From positions 17,803,758 to 17,867,757 of the forward strand of contig CM073323.1 of NCBI GenBank assembly GCA_037043015.1: a stretch of DNA of 64,000 nucleotides. The letters run 5' to 3'. Below, in pieces: positions 51,441-62,779 of the stretch. Origin of the DNA: Bryum argenteum. Lineage: Eukaryota > Streptophyta > Bryopsida > Bryales > Bryaceae. Both the position numbers and the translations under genes were made by a program. The notes below the pieces were generated by a model. It was not told the origin of the DNA. It made no database searches and saw only the letters and a program-made list of their open reading frames with translations. Positions within the stretch are counted from its first letter, which is position 1. Every line of letters starts with the position of its first letter.

Positions 51441-54400
51441 ATGGATGCGCTGGATCAGTTGCTGGCGCAAGTGCAGGCGCTATCGGGGAGCGATCAAGAT
51501 GTGGCGCACCTCCACACCATGCTCAAGCAGGCCGACGAGCTCCTGCACTTGCACATTCCCCGCCTCGCTTACGCCCTTGCCGCTCTTCATCAAACCAAGC
51601 ACTCCCTCGGCTACCTCTACTTCCTGTACGTCTCTGCTCCCAATGCTCCTAATTTCTTTGTAAATTGGCGGAATATTCGAACAAGCGTCCCGACTCTAAG
51701 ATTGCATACTCGAGTCCTTGCCGTTGTCACGTATCGAAGCTTGCGGAGTCGTTTTTGCAAGCATTCGCCTTTTCTGTTCTGGCCTGATTTCCTGGTGTGA
51801 TTGATTCCATATTTTGATCTTGGCAATTGACGAGCTCAAAGTATGCTGTTTTATGTGCTAATGCTTAATTGTGTCGTATTAGGGCTCGTTCGAGCTCGGG
51901 GAGGTCTACTTTTTCCTGAAGCCTGCGGAATTGATCCTGCATGCTTTCGTGTTTTTCTGGTCTTGGTTGACCTAATTTTTCGGTTAGACGCTTGATCGAA
52001 GCTTTGGCAATTGACTAAAACTCGGATCATGCTCCTATATGTGCTGAACTATGATTGTGTCGGCTAAGGTAGCTCGGGTAGGTTTTTGGAGATTCTGGTT
52101 TCAGTACAGAAGTTGCTTCTTACGGTCTTAAGAGGCCTAATTTTGTGGTCTGTTGTTATAAACTGGAGTTTGGTGCCTTCTAAGTGGTTTAAATTTGCCT
52201 CAATGTTCGTGGCATCTTTTCTGGTCTGCGATGACCTAATTTCTCGTTTAGACGCCTGATTGAAGCTATAGCAATTGACGAGCTCGGACTACGATTTTAT
52301 ATGTTCTATTGCATGACTCGAGCTGGGGGAGGTTTTTTGAGATTTTTGGTTTCAGGAGAGAAATTACGCCCTAATTTTGTGGACTGTTGTTTTAATCGCA
52401 GTGAGGCTCAATCGTCGGGGACATTGAGTAGGGAGCTAGCTGAGAGTTTCTTGAGCCAGGCTTCGTCATTTCTGACTTCTTGTGCGGCAGAGCAGATTCG
52501 ACTAGCACCTGATAAATGTAAGTCTCAGTCAACTGTTTCGGTCCATCGAGTGGATTTGCTGGTTACTGACAGTTTGAGGGAATGATTTTTGCAGTTAACA
52601 ATATCTGCCGGAGAGTGAAAGAGCAAGCAATGAACTTGCATGAGCCAATGCGCGCTATTCTTCCTCTTCAATCTGCAATCCGGAAGCTTCAGCCTTCGAG
52701 TGAATACTTGACGGCCATCCATGCCGATTTTCTGCAGAGTTGCCTACTGTCCAAGTGTTACAAAGCCAGTCTTAGTATTTTGGAGGACGATATATTCGAA
52801 ATTGATCAGAAGAGAACCGCACTTGTTCCACGGGACTTCCTTCTCTACTGCTACTATGGGTATGCGCTCTTCCACTTTCTTCGTTTTCCTGCTATGGTAA
52901 CATGGTACTGATATTGCTATTACCATTGCAGGGGCATGATTTATATCGGTTTGAAAAAGTTCTCCAAGGCTTTGGAATTTTTCCAGCATGTACTATATCT
53001 CTCCCTTCCCATCTTTGCGTTGCTTTCCTTCGTCTTGTTCTACTTAGATGGCCTTTTGACATTCGTTATTACCAGGGAATTACTGCTCCGACGACATCTC
53101 TGAATGCAATCACTATCGCCGCTTTCAGGAAGTATGTACTGGTGTCTCTTATTCAAAACGGTCAGGTTCGTAAGATATCTTGAACCTGGTCTTCCTGTTA
53201 GTTTCTTGTTGGCTTTTGAACCAGGTCTTCCTGTTAGTTTCTTGTTGGCTTCAGTGATCCTCTCAGATATATTAATATCTTCAGCTGTCTTACCTGGTCG
53301 TTTGCTTGTTTCGCAATGAGAGAATTAGTTCAGAGAGGGATTCTTTTGCTGTTTCTTAACAATTTGTAGAGGATGTTAAGTCAAATGCTTTCTCCTTGTC
53401 TGTTAACAATTCTTTGCTATCGCACAGGTTCCTCCTTTCCCGAAGTATACTCCTGCGATTGTTCTAAGAAATCTGAAATCGTGCGTTCAGGTATGCGATG
53501 TCTACATTGTGATTTTATCACACATGGTCATATTCAGAGACCCTCTAGTGGCCAAAGCTTCAAGAACTTAGATTCGTACATCAGTTTGGGAACTGCATTG
53601 TAATCAACCATATTAGCTTGTACTAGGTCAGAATACATGTTACCTTTGACGTTTGTGAGTTTTGAATCCGTGAGTCACTAACTGAGCAGCCAACAACCTG
53701 CAGGACTACTTGGATTTAGCGAACTTGTATTCCACCAAAAATATAGCCGAGGTTAAGCGTTGCATCACCGCACACGAGGAGGTCTTCAAGAGTGTGAGTT
53801 ACTGGAAACTGATGCATGTTCTCGCTATCAATTTATGGGTCCCTTATGCTTGTTCAATGACTCATCATTGTAATTGCGTTTGCAGGATAACAATCTTGGA
53901 TTGGCGAAGCAAGTAATAGAATCGTTATATAAGCGTAATATCCAGCGGTTAACGCAGACCTACCTGACATTATCTCTCCAAGACATTGCGGACACAGTGC
54001 AATTAGATGGTCAGAAGGACGCTGAGTTGCGTATTCTTCAGATGGTAAGCCTACGCTGCCTTCGCGCTTCAGTACAGTTTTGAAACTAAAGCGCGAGGAG
54101 ATCATTAATAATTTGTGCGTGTAGATTAAGGATGGCGACATCTTTGCTGCTATCAATCAGAAAGATGGTATGGTGAGCTTTCAAGAGGATCCTGAGCAAT
54201 ACAACACATGTGAAATGACGCAACGTCTGAATAATGAGATTCACCAGTACGTTCATTTCCCCTTGTCTTTTTTCGTAAGGACTCAGTTATGTGTTCAACA
54301 GCATACTCTTGTTCTGCGACTGACACCCTTTCAGTTGAGTCTTCCTAATCTGCTCTCTCTATTGTGTGTAGTATCGTACGTCTTGCCAAGAAGTTGACCT

Positions 54401-54747
54401 GGGTGGATGAGCAAGTTTCATGTGATCACGCCTATCTGAGCAAGGTAATTCACTTTTTGTGTATCCCATGCATGTTACTGTATTATTTTCATCCTTCGTT
54501 TTGTTCTATTTTGACCGAATGAAGTGAAACAGTGTTCTCTACGTTTGTTTTTCTTTGACTTTTTAGACTTCTGCCGTTTCTTCTTTTTAAAACGCATAGA
54601 ATCGGTTTAACACCCCCAATAAGCTAAGTTAGTAATGAGGATCTCTCATAGAGGCTGTCACGTTCCTTGCAGATTGGAAGGGATCGGCCGCGGTATGAGC
54701 CTGAGGACTTTGAGTTAGTTCCACAGAAGATGTACACAAATCTTTGA
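51441..54747 (+). CDS. CSN3: COP9 signalosome subunit 3
   Basis: Non-catalytic scaffold subunit of the COP9 signalosome, which removes NEDD8/RUB from cullin-RING ubiquitin ligases in the nucleus and cytosol; in plants it is required for repression of photomorphogenesis. Eleven exons: 51441-51625, 52402-52517, 52595-52859, 52932-52989, 53076-53165, 53428-53490, 53704-53793, 53886-54044, 54125-54246, 54372-54444 and 54673-54747. All are in phase and encode 431 aa (Arabidopsis CSN3 429). Family markers in order: [67 protein letters not shown], then the PCI-type region [51 protein letters not shown], and a C-terminal [10 protein letters not shown]. The first intron is about 780 bp. AAACCCTAA at about 51,333 is a possible promoter telo-box. 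Confidence 0.96.
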
Positions 54748-55043
54748 TCCCATATAGCAGCCTGACGATTAGGTGAAATTCGGCAGGCAAAAATCTACAC
54801 TACCATTTTAGATGGTTCACTGTATATGATTCAATTGTATATGACGACGTACAGTTGCACCTTGTGTTGCTGCTGAGGAGTCAAAAGCTCGTTGTTTATA
54901 ATGTTTGAAGTCGGATGCGGGATGGTAAACCTTTCGTTTTGTGAGAAGAGTCTTTTCGTTGCCCGGACTTTTATGCTGCTGCTGCCGTTGTAGCTTACAA
55001 TATAAGACTCAGGATTGGATAGGAGGTGTTGGCGCACCACTCT

Positions 55044-55991
55044 GTACAGTCCCCTCCAGATGATTTACGAATTCAGCATTCAAGGACAATTTTCCTATCA
55101 ACTTTGAACATTGCTTGTGCACTCAAAAATGATCCGGTTTCAAAACCGTGAAGTGCGTAGCAACCACAATGAAGACTACTAGATCTTTGAAATGATTGCA
55201 CACATTCGACAATGAAAGGAATATAAACGATTAGAAATACTTCACACACTATTGACAAATAAGTGTTACCATTCTTTGCTTCAATTTGAATGTTCATTCT
55301 AGCTTGCAAATTTGAAATGTGCTTGCAAGTTTGTTCTTTAAATATTGTAGATCATTCTAATGCATGATTTGTATCACTTTTACTTCATGCTACAATCTGG
55401 AGCGGAGTCTCAAATATTCTTGATATTTAAAGAATTTTTGTCAAAGCTTGTAAAAGCCCTTCCCACTCCTCAACAATGTTGCACTAGAAAGTAAAGGGTG
55501 GTGCATGAGACATTGAGTGATATCTCTCATGAATTGATTACTAAGCTCGGATATGTTTGTTATTCTTGCCAATTTTAAGGAATGACTTAGCAATCTTACT
55601 ATAAATACTATGTAATACCTTTACAAAAATTGCTCCACACCACAACACAAGAGAAAGAGATACAAATTATGCATTACAAATGAGCTACACTATCTAAAGA
55701 ACAAACTTGCAAGCTCATTTCAAATTTGCAAGCTAGAATTAACATTCAAATTGTAGCAAAGAATGGTAACACTTATTTGTCGATAGTGTATGAAGTATTT
55801 CTAATCGTTTATATTCCTTTCATTGTCGAATGTGTGCAATCATGTCAAAGATCTAGTAGTCTTCATTGTGGTTGCAACGCACTTCACGATTTTGAAATCG
55901 GATCATTTTTGAGTGCACAAGCAATGCTCAAAGTTGATAGGAAAATTGTCCTTGAATGTTGAATTCGTAAATCATCTGGAGAGGACTGTAC
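55044..55991. repeat. Large inverted repeat, ~300-bp arms, 948 bp overall
   Basis: The left arm (about 55,044-55,345) and right arm (about 55,690-55,991) are inverted copies, roughly 90% identical by eye. They begin at GTACAGTCCCCTCCAGATGA and its complement (TCATCTGGAGAGGACTGTAC). A loop of about 345 bp separates them. I could not identify a target duplication. The arms each contain a matching 78-codon frame, but this reflects arm identity rather than a gene pair. It lies about 300 bp after the CSN3 stop and may be in or near its 3' UTR. It is a foldback or long-TIR MITE-like element; class uncertain. Confidence 0.88.
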
Positions 55992-56149
55992 GGAATGTAA
56001 CTGTGGTACTGGAGTAGTTACAAGTTCTGCTCAAGCGTCTGTCTACGGTATGTTCATAATGATAATGGCCATCATCGAAGCCTCATCAGGCGGATGAGGA
56101 GACTTTCAAATTTGCTAATAATCACCTCATGATCATGAAAAAAAATTCC

Positions 56150-56440
56150 ATGAATTATTTTTTCTGAAATCACATATTTGGCTTGCAATAGTAAAACATG
56201 CCTCATGTTTGGAAATCCAAAAACAAAATGTTTTCACTAAAGTGCATGTCATTAATTCTTGCTTTAATATAAAAGTCTGCAATTTTTACTTGATACAAAC
56301 TAGATCTGATCTCAGACCTACTCGAGTGACTTTATCCAAAACAAACCTCATATGAAGAAGTCATGGTTCTTTAAAGGTTGTTGCATTCCATCTAAAATGT
56401 TGTTTTTCTACATTTGGTGTGTTTAGGGATTATTCATACT
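56150..56440 (-). repeat. Dispersed repeat family R1, minus copy near 56.3 kb
   Basis: Shares GGCTTGCAATAGTAAAACAT and TTTTCACTAAAGTGCATG with the 35.5-kb copy. Its 5' end on minus reads CCCTAAACACACCAAATGT. Confidence 0.6.
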
Positions 56441-56884
56441 TTATTGTATAGCTGTGCAATTTTTACAACACAAGTGATGGTAAAAAATATATATTCTTAG
56501 ATTTTTTTAAACTTCAGAAACATAAGTTGATAGCATTTCCCCTCCAAAGTAATTTAATAGTATTTAAAATCAATTATTAAATAGATAATAATTGCTTCAA
56601 CCCTTACATGGGCAAGCTGTTTTGAGTCACTCAAAAGCCTATGAAAATCTTGCACATAATTGAAGAGATTGGTGAGAAAATATCATATTTCAAACTCACA
56701 ACTATGAGGTCTTATTAAGGGGGTAATAGAGGCATGAGAAATTGAGAATGCTTTAAACATGATAGTTATCATGGTTACACAAGATTACTACAAAGCAAAC
56801 AACAATTTTGGCACTGCACATAGTTAAGGTTATTGACTACATGAAAAACAACAAAATATTGCATGTTGAAAGTCCTTCCAAATG

Positions 56885-57480
56885 GTGAGCTCTTTTTTTG
56901 GTGCTCTTCAAAAATTACTCCCTATCCCCAGTTCCCTAGTTGATGGTCCCCCGCTTTTAAAGATTTATAGCATGTCCTCCATTTCCTTCTTCTCCGTTTT
57001 TGTGTTTTTTGACATTTAAAGCATGTCTTCCATTCCCTTGTTTCCAGTACCCTGTCCTTTGCTATGGTTTTCCATTCTCTGTTTCCTTGTCAATGTCTCC
57101 TATCTCCAAACTCTCGTTCCTGGTTCCTTGTCCTCCAACTGTCCTTCTTGGTTTCCATCATTTGTTCCTCTTTTTCATTATTTGTTCCAATTTCCCAACT
57201 TCTGTTTTCAGTTCCTAACTTCCTATCCTTTGTTCCCGGTTCCTAGTTTCCCTTCGATGTTCCCTTGATCTCCCGTTCACTCCTTCTTTGCTTCCATTTT
57301 CATGTTCCATATTCCTTGTGCCTTTGACTCCTTCTTATATTAGTGGGATCTAATAAACTCTTAATAACAATATACTCAAACTCTTCAAAATCTTCAAAAC
57401 TCTTCATGTTTTGTATACATGACCGAATGGTGATGACCATGCATGTATAGATTGCCAAGGACGAACAAACAAAGAAATTG
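56885..57480 (+). repeat. Dispersed pyrimidine-rich repeat R2, copy 2
   Basis: Same order of blocks as 48.35-49.46 kb: GTGCTCTTCAAAAATTA, a long CCTTGTTTCC-type degenerate tract, GGATCTAATAAACTCTTAA, CTTCAAAACTCTTCATG, GAATGGTGATGACCATG. The Leu/Phe/Pro-rich frames over it are artefacts. Confidence 0.6.
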
Positions 57481-57541
57481 TATTCTTTTATATATAGAGG
57501 TATATTTAGTAGATCATGTTAAAAATTGTATGTGTTATTAA

Positions 57542-57802
57542 CCCGTGAATCTCCTTGTTGCAAAACGTTCTAAGTCACTGAATTTGACCTTCCTTTAGAT
57601 TAAGCTCAAAAAAATCTCAATCTAAGCGTTCTTTGAAAAAACCAACCGTAAGATCTCAAAGTTCACTTGACATTCTTCTCTCATACCAAATTCGAACCGT
57701 TCATTCTTCCTCATTTGTGAGATTATAATGGTCAAAGTTGGCTGAGTTTTTCTCCTGCGGGAACCTCCAAAACCCATTTTGGGTTTTAAGGAGAGTTAGG
57801 GG
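57542..57802. mobile_element. TTAA-flanked MITE, 261 bp
   Basis: TTAA at 57,538-57,541 and 57,803-57,806. Left terminus CCCGTGAATCTCC, right reversed CCCCTAACTCTCC. The body is shared with the 37,586-37,821 element in the same orientation (TTTGACCTTCCTTTAGATTA, CCGTAAGATCTCAAAGTTC, TTTTTCTCCTGC). Confidence 0.75.
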
Positions 57803-58020
57803 TTAAAGGAGTAGTCTCAAATAAAAAGATCCATTCTTCTCTTATATATATTTAAAAACAACTCTATAAAATTAGAGTTATTATGGTAGCAAATACCACA
57901 TGTCTATGGGGACTTGAATCCAGAACCATTACATAGGCGGCCATGAGGTCCAACCATTATACCGAAACCTGTGATCCTTGCACTCAACATAATGGTGAAA
58001 TAAGTACGAGGCACCACTAG

Positions 58021-58303
58021 TCTTGGCTTGGTGGTTAGGGCTCATGACCCCAATGGAGGAGGTCGTAGGTTCTATTCCTTGTGCCAACATGGTGCTCACT
58101 ACCATAATTTACTAGACTGTGCTGAGGAGTTCTTGGACCTCATTGTATGGATACCTCAAAGGCCTTTGGGAGATACCATGTGGGAAATTTCTAAGACACT
58201 AGTGACTAGGTAAGAACTAGCATAGTGTTCACCTCGAGAGGGGTTAGTAGCCCTGCCATTGGTGTGATGGCCTCCGGGCATACATCCATGGATAGGTCAA
58301 ACA
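58021..58303 (+). mobile_element. tRNA-derived SINE, near full length (copy 7)
   Basis: Starts TCTTGGCTTGGTGGTTAGGG (A box), then GAGGTCGTAGGTTCTATTCC (B box). The body is shared with the 50.25-kb copy (CAACATGGTGCTCACTACCA, GGAGTTCTTGGACCTCAT, CCATGGATAGGTCAAACA). Confidence 0.8.
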
Positions 58304-59365
58304 ATTATGTGTATATTTTTTAAGATATGAGAAGATAATATTTTCTTTTTCCTTATCCCTAAAAGATAGTAACCCACTCAATAGCGCGGTGATGGGGGCC
58401 TGGTCGGATATGGGACCCGGTATCGAAGTTGGCACTACATTATACCCGGCCTCCGAGGTACCGTAGCCCACGCGGGGTATAGGCCGTATACCCGGCGTCC
58501 CCTCCAAGACAAAAAACTCACACGTAGCTCAAAAGCTCCTTCGAAAAGTGTGAACGGGGTTACAATCAACCCCCACACCATCCCCGGCTTTCCAGGCTCT
58601 GTTCTTTCGTTTGCTACTGCTACGCTGCTGGCTCACACCTCCTCACCTCCCGCTTGCTCTCCCAGATCGGTGCGTTTCTCTCCTCTCACTCTTCTCGCCT
58701 CCGCTTTGGCTTCGAATTTCCCTTTCTTTTGAGCCATTTTGAGCCCTCTCTCATGCTGTATGCGCCCCGTTAGGGTAAGGACAGAGGAACCACTCCTTCC
58801 CTCCCGTTCTTCCGATTTCTTGACTTTCTACCAGGCTTTGAATCCCATTCTCTCTCCGTTGATCGGCGCCAGTAGGGAATTGTTGGTGGATTGTCAATTA
58901 GGGCTTTCTATTTTAGTAACAAGAATTCTCGTTAGCTTCGTGCGTATTTGAGTTAGCTCGTATGTTTTTCGCTTTAATTTCTGCTCCGGAACACGCTTTA
59001 GGGTTTAGAAATTTGCTTCCGGAGCTTCGATATGATTGCTTCTTCCCTCCTTGGAATGTGACTATAACAATTTGCTGCCGACAAGCTTTGCGGTTCCTTT
59101 GTTTGAGATGAATTTGTATGTAGGTTTTACAGAGACATGACGTGAGAAGAATTTATTGCTTTGGTTTTAATTTCGTTATGTTTTGGAACATACTCTAGGG
59201 TTTAGAAAATTGAGGTTTCGGAGTTTTGATATGATTTCCTTGGGAATGGGGGTATTACAATCTGCTGCTGAATGTAGTGGCGGATTCTTCATTTGAGGTG
59301 AATCGGCTTTTTAGAGGAGACATATTGAAGTTGGATTAGTGATTTGCGCAGGTGTGACAAAGAGT
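58304..59365. promoter_or_regulatory. ORMDL upstream region with probable 5' UTR intron
   Basis: Above about 58,560 the sequence becomes CT-rich and genic in composition. TTTGCGCAG at 59,352 looks like a 3' splice site just before the first start codon, suggesting an intron in the leader. AGGGTTTAG occurs at about 59,000 and 59,200. No separate gene is supported. Confidence 0.4.
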
Positions 59366-60790
59366 ATGGCTGGTACACCTCCAAGAAGACCGCGAATTGA
59401 TACGAAGTCAGAAAACATGTAAGAAGCATGAATAAGAAGAGTCTGTGGATGTTGAAGGTTGTAGCTCGCCTCTTCACTGACTTCGCTGATGGTATCATTC
59501 ATAGGATTACAGAAGGACTGCTGCATCGTTGGGGTAGAAGTGCAGAGGAGCTCGTCGAGACAGTACCTTCACCGGGTGGTCTGTATGTGAAGGTGGTGCC
59601 GCCCCCAGACACCAACAAGAACACGTCATGGTTTCAGTATCCCGGCATCTGGACGACATACATTCTAATCATCCTATTCTCATGGCTCGCCATCGTGTCC
59701 GCTTTTCAATGTGAGGCTGGCACTGCGTGGACTGTCGTCAACCTCGTCCACTTTGCCGTGAGTCACCTCCTCCGTTTGCTTGCTTGCTTGGATTTTTTTA
59801 CCATCACTTTTGTGTTTACGGATTGGCTTTGGTTGTGTTGGAAATCATTAGGTGACGTACAGATTCTTTCACTGGAAGAAAGGGACTCCCTTCGCTGAAG
59901 ACCAAGGCGATTACGGAAAGCTCACTTGGTGGGAGCAAGTGGATGATGGCCGTCAGCTTACTCGTAACCGCAAGTTTTTGACTGTCGTCCCGGTTGTCCT
60001 GTACGTAACCATCCGTCTTGCATCCTGCCATTTTATCATTTATGATTGAGTCTTGCTCAACTGTATGGTAGAGATAACGTATGTGGAGGTGGCTAACTCG
60101 AGAAATCATAGACACGCTAGTTTGTAGATGCAAGTAAATAGATACTTGTAGTTCTGGCTTCTTATCTGAGTAGCATATCATACGTCTGGATACCGATATA
60201 GAACGGGTCTTTTGTGTCTCCGTGCATCTTTCTCACGATATTCTGCCTCCTTGAAGTGATAATGGTCCTACGAGAAATTGATTACTGCCATTTTCATCAT
60301 CTGTGATTGAGTATTGCATTCTGTTAGGTCAACTGTATGGTAGGGATAACGTATGTCAAATTGACTAACTCGAGCAATTTTGTACTTAGATGATTGTACT
60401 TGTACCGTCTTATATGAATTTTATTGACTAGCATATCATACATATACATATATAGCGTTCAGCAATTCTGAAGGCGTTTGTAGTATGCCATACACGCTTG
60501 TTTGAAGGTGGAAGTATATGATTGTTCGTCTGGCTTCTTCTTAATGAGTAGCATATACACGACTGGATACCAATATAGAATGCAACTCTTTTAAGGCATA
60601 TATAGTGAATATTATGCTGATATTGGAATGTGGATGTTGTGACAGGTATCTGATAGCGTCTCACACAACGGACTACAAGAACCCAACGCTGTTTTTGAAC
60701 ACGATAGCAGTGTGCTGGTTGGTGATTGCCAAGTTTCCAAACATGCACAAAGTGCGCATTTTTGGTATAAACTCCGACTATGACACATGA
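59366..60790 (+). CDS. ORMDL-family protein (regulator of serine palmitoyltransferase)
   Basis: ER membrane protein that holds back serine palmitoyltransferase and so limits sphingolipid synthesis. The conserved domain is complete: LYVKVVPPPDTNKNTSWFQY PGIWTTYILI, HWKKGTPFAEDQGDYGKLTW WEQVDDGRQLTRNRKFLTVV, YLIASHTTDY, and KFPNMHKVRIFGIN near the C-terminus. Hydrophobic spans fit the family's four membrane segments. Preferred exons: 59366-59418, 59505-59757, 59852-60000 and 60646-60790, giving 199 aa. Start alternatives: ATG 59,366 with splicing of an 86-bp intron (MAGTPPRRPRIDTKSENMIT), or ATG 59,428 unspliced (207 aa). Both join the same frame at ITEGLLHRWGRS. Arabidopsis ORMs begin near LYVK, so the 40-50-residue N-terminal extension is notable. 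Confidence 0.92.
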
Positions 60791-62779
60791 TGCATCCGAA
60801 GGACAATATTCTTCCATATGCAGCAAGCTGGGTGTAACTCTTTCCCGTTTTTTTAGTGTTTACGTGATAGCTCGCAGCAAAGGAATCCTTTGTACAGGTT
60901 AATATCTGTGGCAGGCCAGGATTTTGATTGATTTTTACAGCTACTACTACAGTGGACCCACCGACACAGTAAGACTTGTCGTTCGGCTCGGCTCCCTGCA
61001 TACTTTACCACTTTTATCATCTGTGGTGCTAGTCTTGTAAGTATTCTTTAGTCTGAAAATTAATTGTAGTATAGTACAGGTTAAGGGCAAGTTAGTTGGG
61101 AGTTACTGCAGTCCCAAGACATGAACAGCACTTTGCGATGTTGTATCTGATTTATAAGAAGGGCAGCTTTCATTGTGACTAGTTAACACTTCGCAGGGTC
61201 TCTTATTCTCAAACATGGTATTGTGTGTAACGTTGAACTCAAAGTCTTCTGAAATGGATCGCATGCAACAAGTCTTTATCTATCGTTTAGCAAATGGCTT
61301 CTGGTAGAAGGTCTGGAGGTGCATTTTTGTGAACTCTTGTGGGATTAGGTCTTCAATTTGATGAGTTAATGCACACGTAGATGAGTTTTTTTGGTAGAGG
61401 AATTCTTTGCAGTGAGGTGGTACGGTGTTTCCAATGGAGTTCGTGATGATTCTCTTTCAGATATGTGAATCAATTCTATGGGGGACTCCTTCCATGAGTT
61501 CTTTATCACTTTTCAAAAATCTAATGAAACAATAGAAGTGTGGCATGTTTGCAATGTATTCATTTCTTGGGAAATCAAACTGTAGTGAAAATCTATTCAA
61601 ATTTCTATCCTTTCAAATTCTTTCATTCTGAGCAGCAGAAATGGAAATTTCTTCACTCTTAAGACAATCTACCTTGGATCAAAATACATTTACTTCACAT
61701 CCCAACAAATGATGCAAGCCCCAATCTGCTAGGAGAATATTTGCCTAAAGCTAGAGACCTTGGTATAGACTTCGGTATAATGCTCCTAGTTGTATGAAAG
61801 AGAGTGCCAATATAGGAAGGCAATTTTGACACAGTATCTAGAAAGCGAGCAAATTTTTACTTCAATAATCCAACCTCACCTACAACTCTCCCTTCTCCCC
61901 ACATTTCTCAAGGTAAGCTTCGAAGTTCACTAGAACCAGGAGTGCAACACCCGCCTTATACACCGGTTCTCCTCGTTCCGTGCCCGAAGGTGGAACTGCC
62001 CACATGCCAAGAGGACGGAAGGGCAGCGCAGGAAATTACAGAACGGGCAGTCCTCACCTTCGTGAACACAGTGCTTGCCTCCATGCTTGCCTGAAACTTT
62101 AGATTACTTACATTTATTATTTGCTGCTACTTTTCTTGGAGCCTTCCATGAGCTGCTGTAACTGCCCTCTTGCTCCTCCTCTCTTTCTTTCTTTGCCATG
62201 CCCCGCTCTTCTTCTTATAAACGTTCTCTTTCTCCCTTCTTGCTCAAACTCTCATCAGCTTTTTAATCGAATGGAAACCACTCACTCAGTTCCATACAGG
62301 ACCGACCGATGCTTTGAGAGGGGGAGCAGGCCGGGACATCGACTCATACTTGCACAAATCTCATTATTGCATTGAATTTCATGAAGAATTAACTGAGTAA
62401 TCGGATTCGATCGAGCAAGCCATCACATGATGAGAACAATAGCATGTTCATTCATGTACAATGATTACTGTTGATGATCGTAGATTGCATGCATGATTGC
62501 TCGGACGGGAGGCTGCTGATCCCGATCTAGTTGCAATTCTTATGAGGTGTTGATCTCTGCAATTTTGGCTCGAGGTTGCAACAATTGAACGGTGTCATTG
62601 CGTTCTGAAGATTTAGGACTGTAGGAGAGCCTTTGTGACTGTTACTTTATGACTGAGTTTCGTGATTGTGAGACGGACTTTTATTTTGCAATGTCCTTTT
62701 CGAGGAGATGTGCGTGTGAATTATTAGCCTGAGTTTGAGTTAGGATTGAGTTAAGATTACTTTTGAAGCAATCTCGTCA
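60791..62779. other. Intergenic between ORMDL and the right-edge gene
   Basis: 3' flank of ORMDL followed by mixed sequence. I see no supported coding frame or RNA gene. Some of the region after 62.4 kb is likely promoter or leader of the next gene. Confidence 0.5.

Noticed and set aside
55073-55962. A pair of near-identical 78-codon frames in opposite orientation, possible duplicated genes
   Set aside because: They lie exactly in the two arms of the inverted repeat. The arms match equally well outside the frames, and the differences largely change amino acids.
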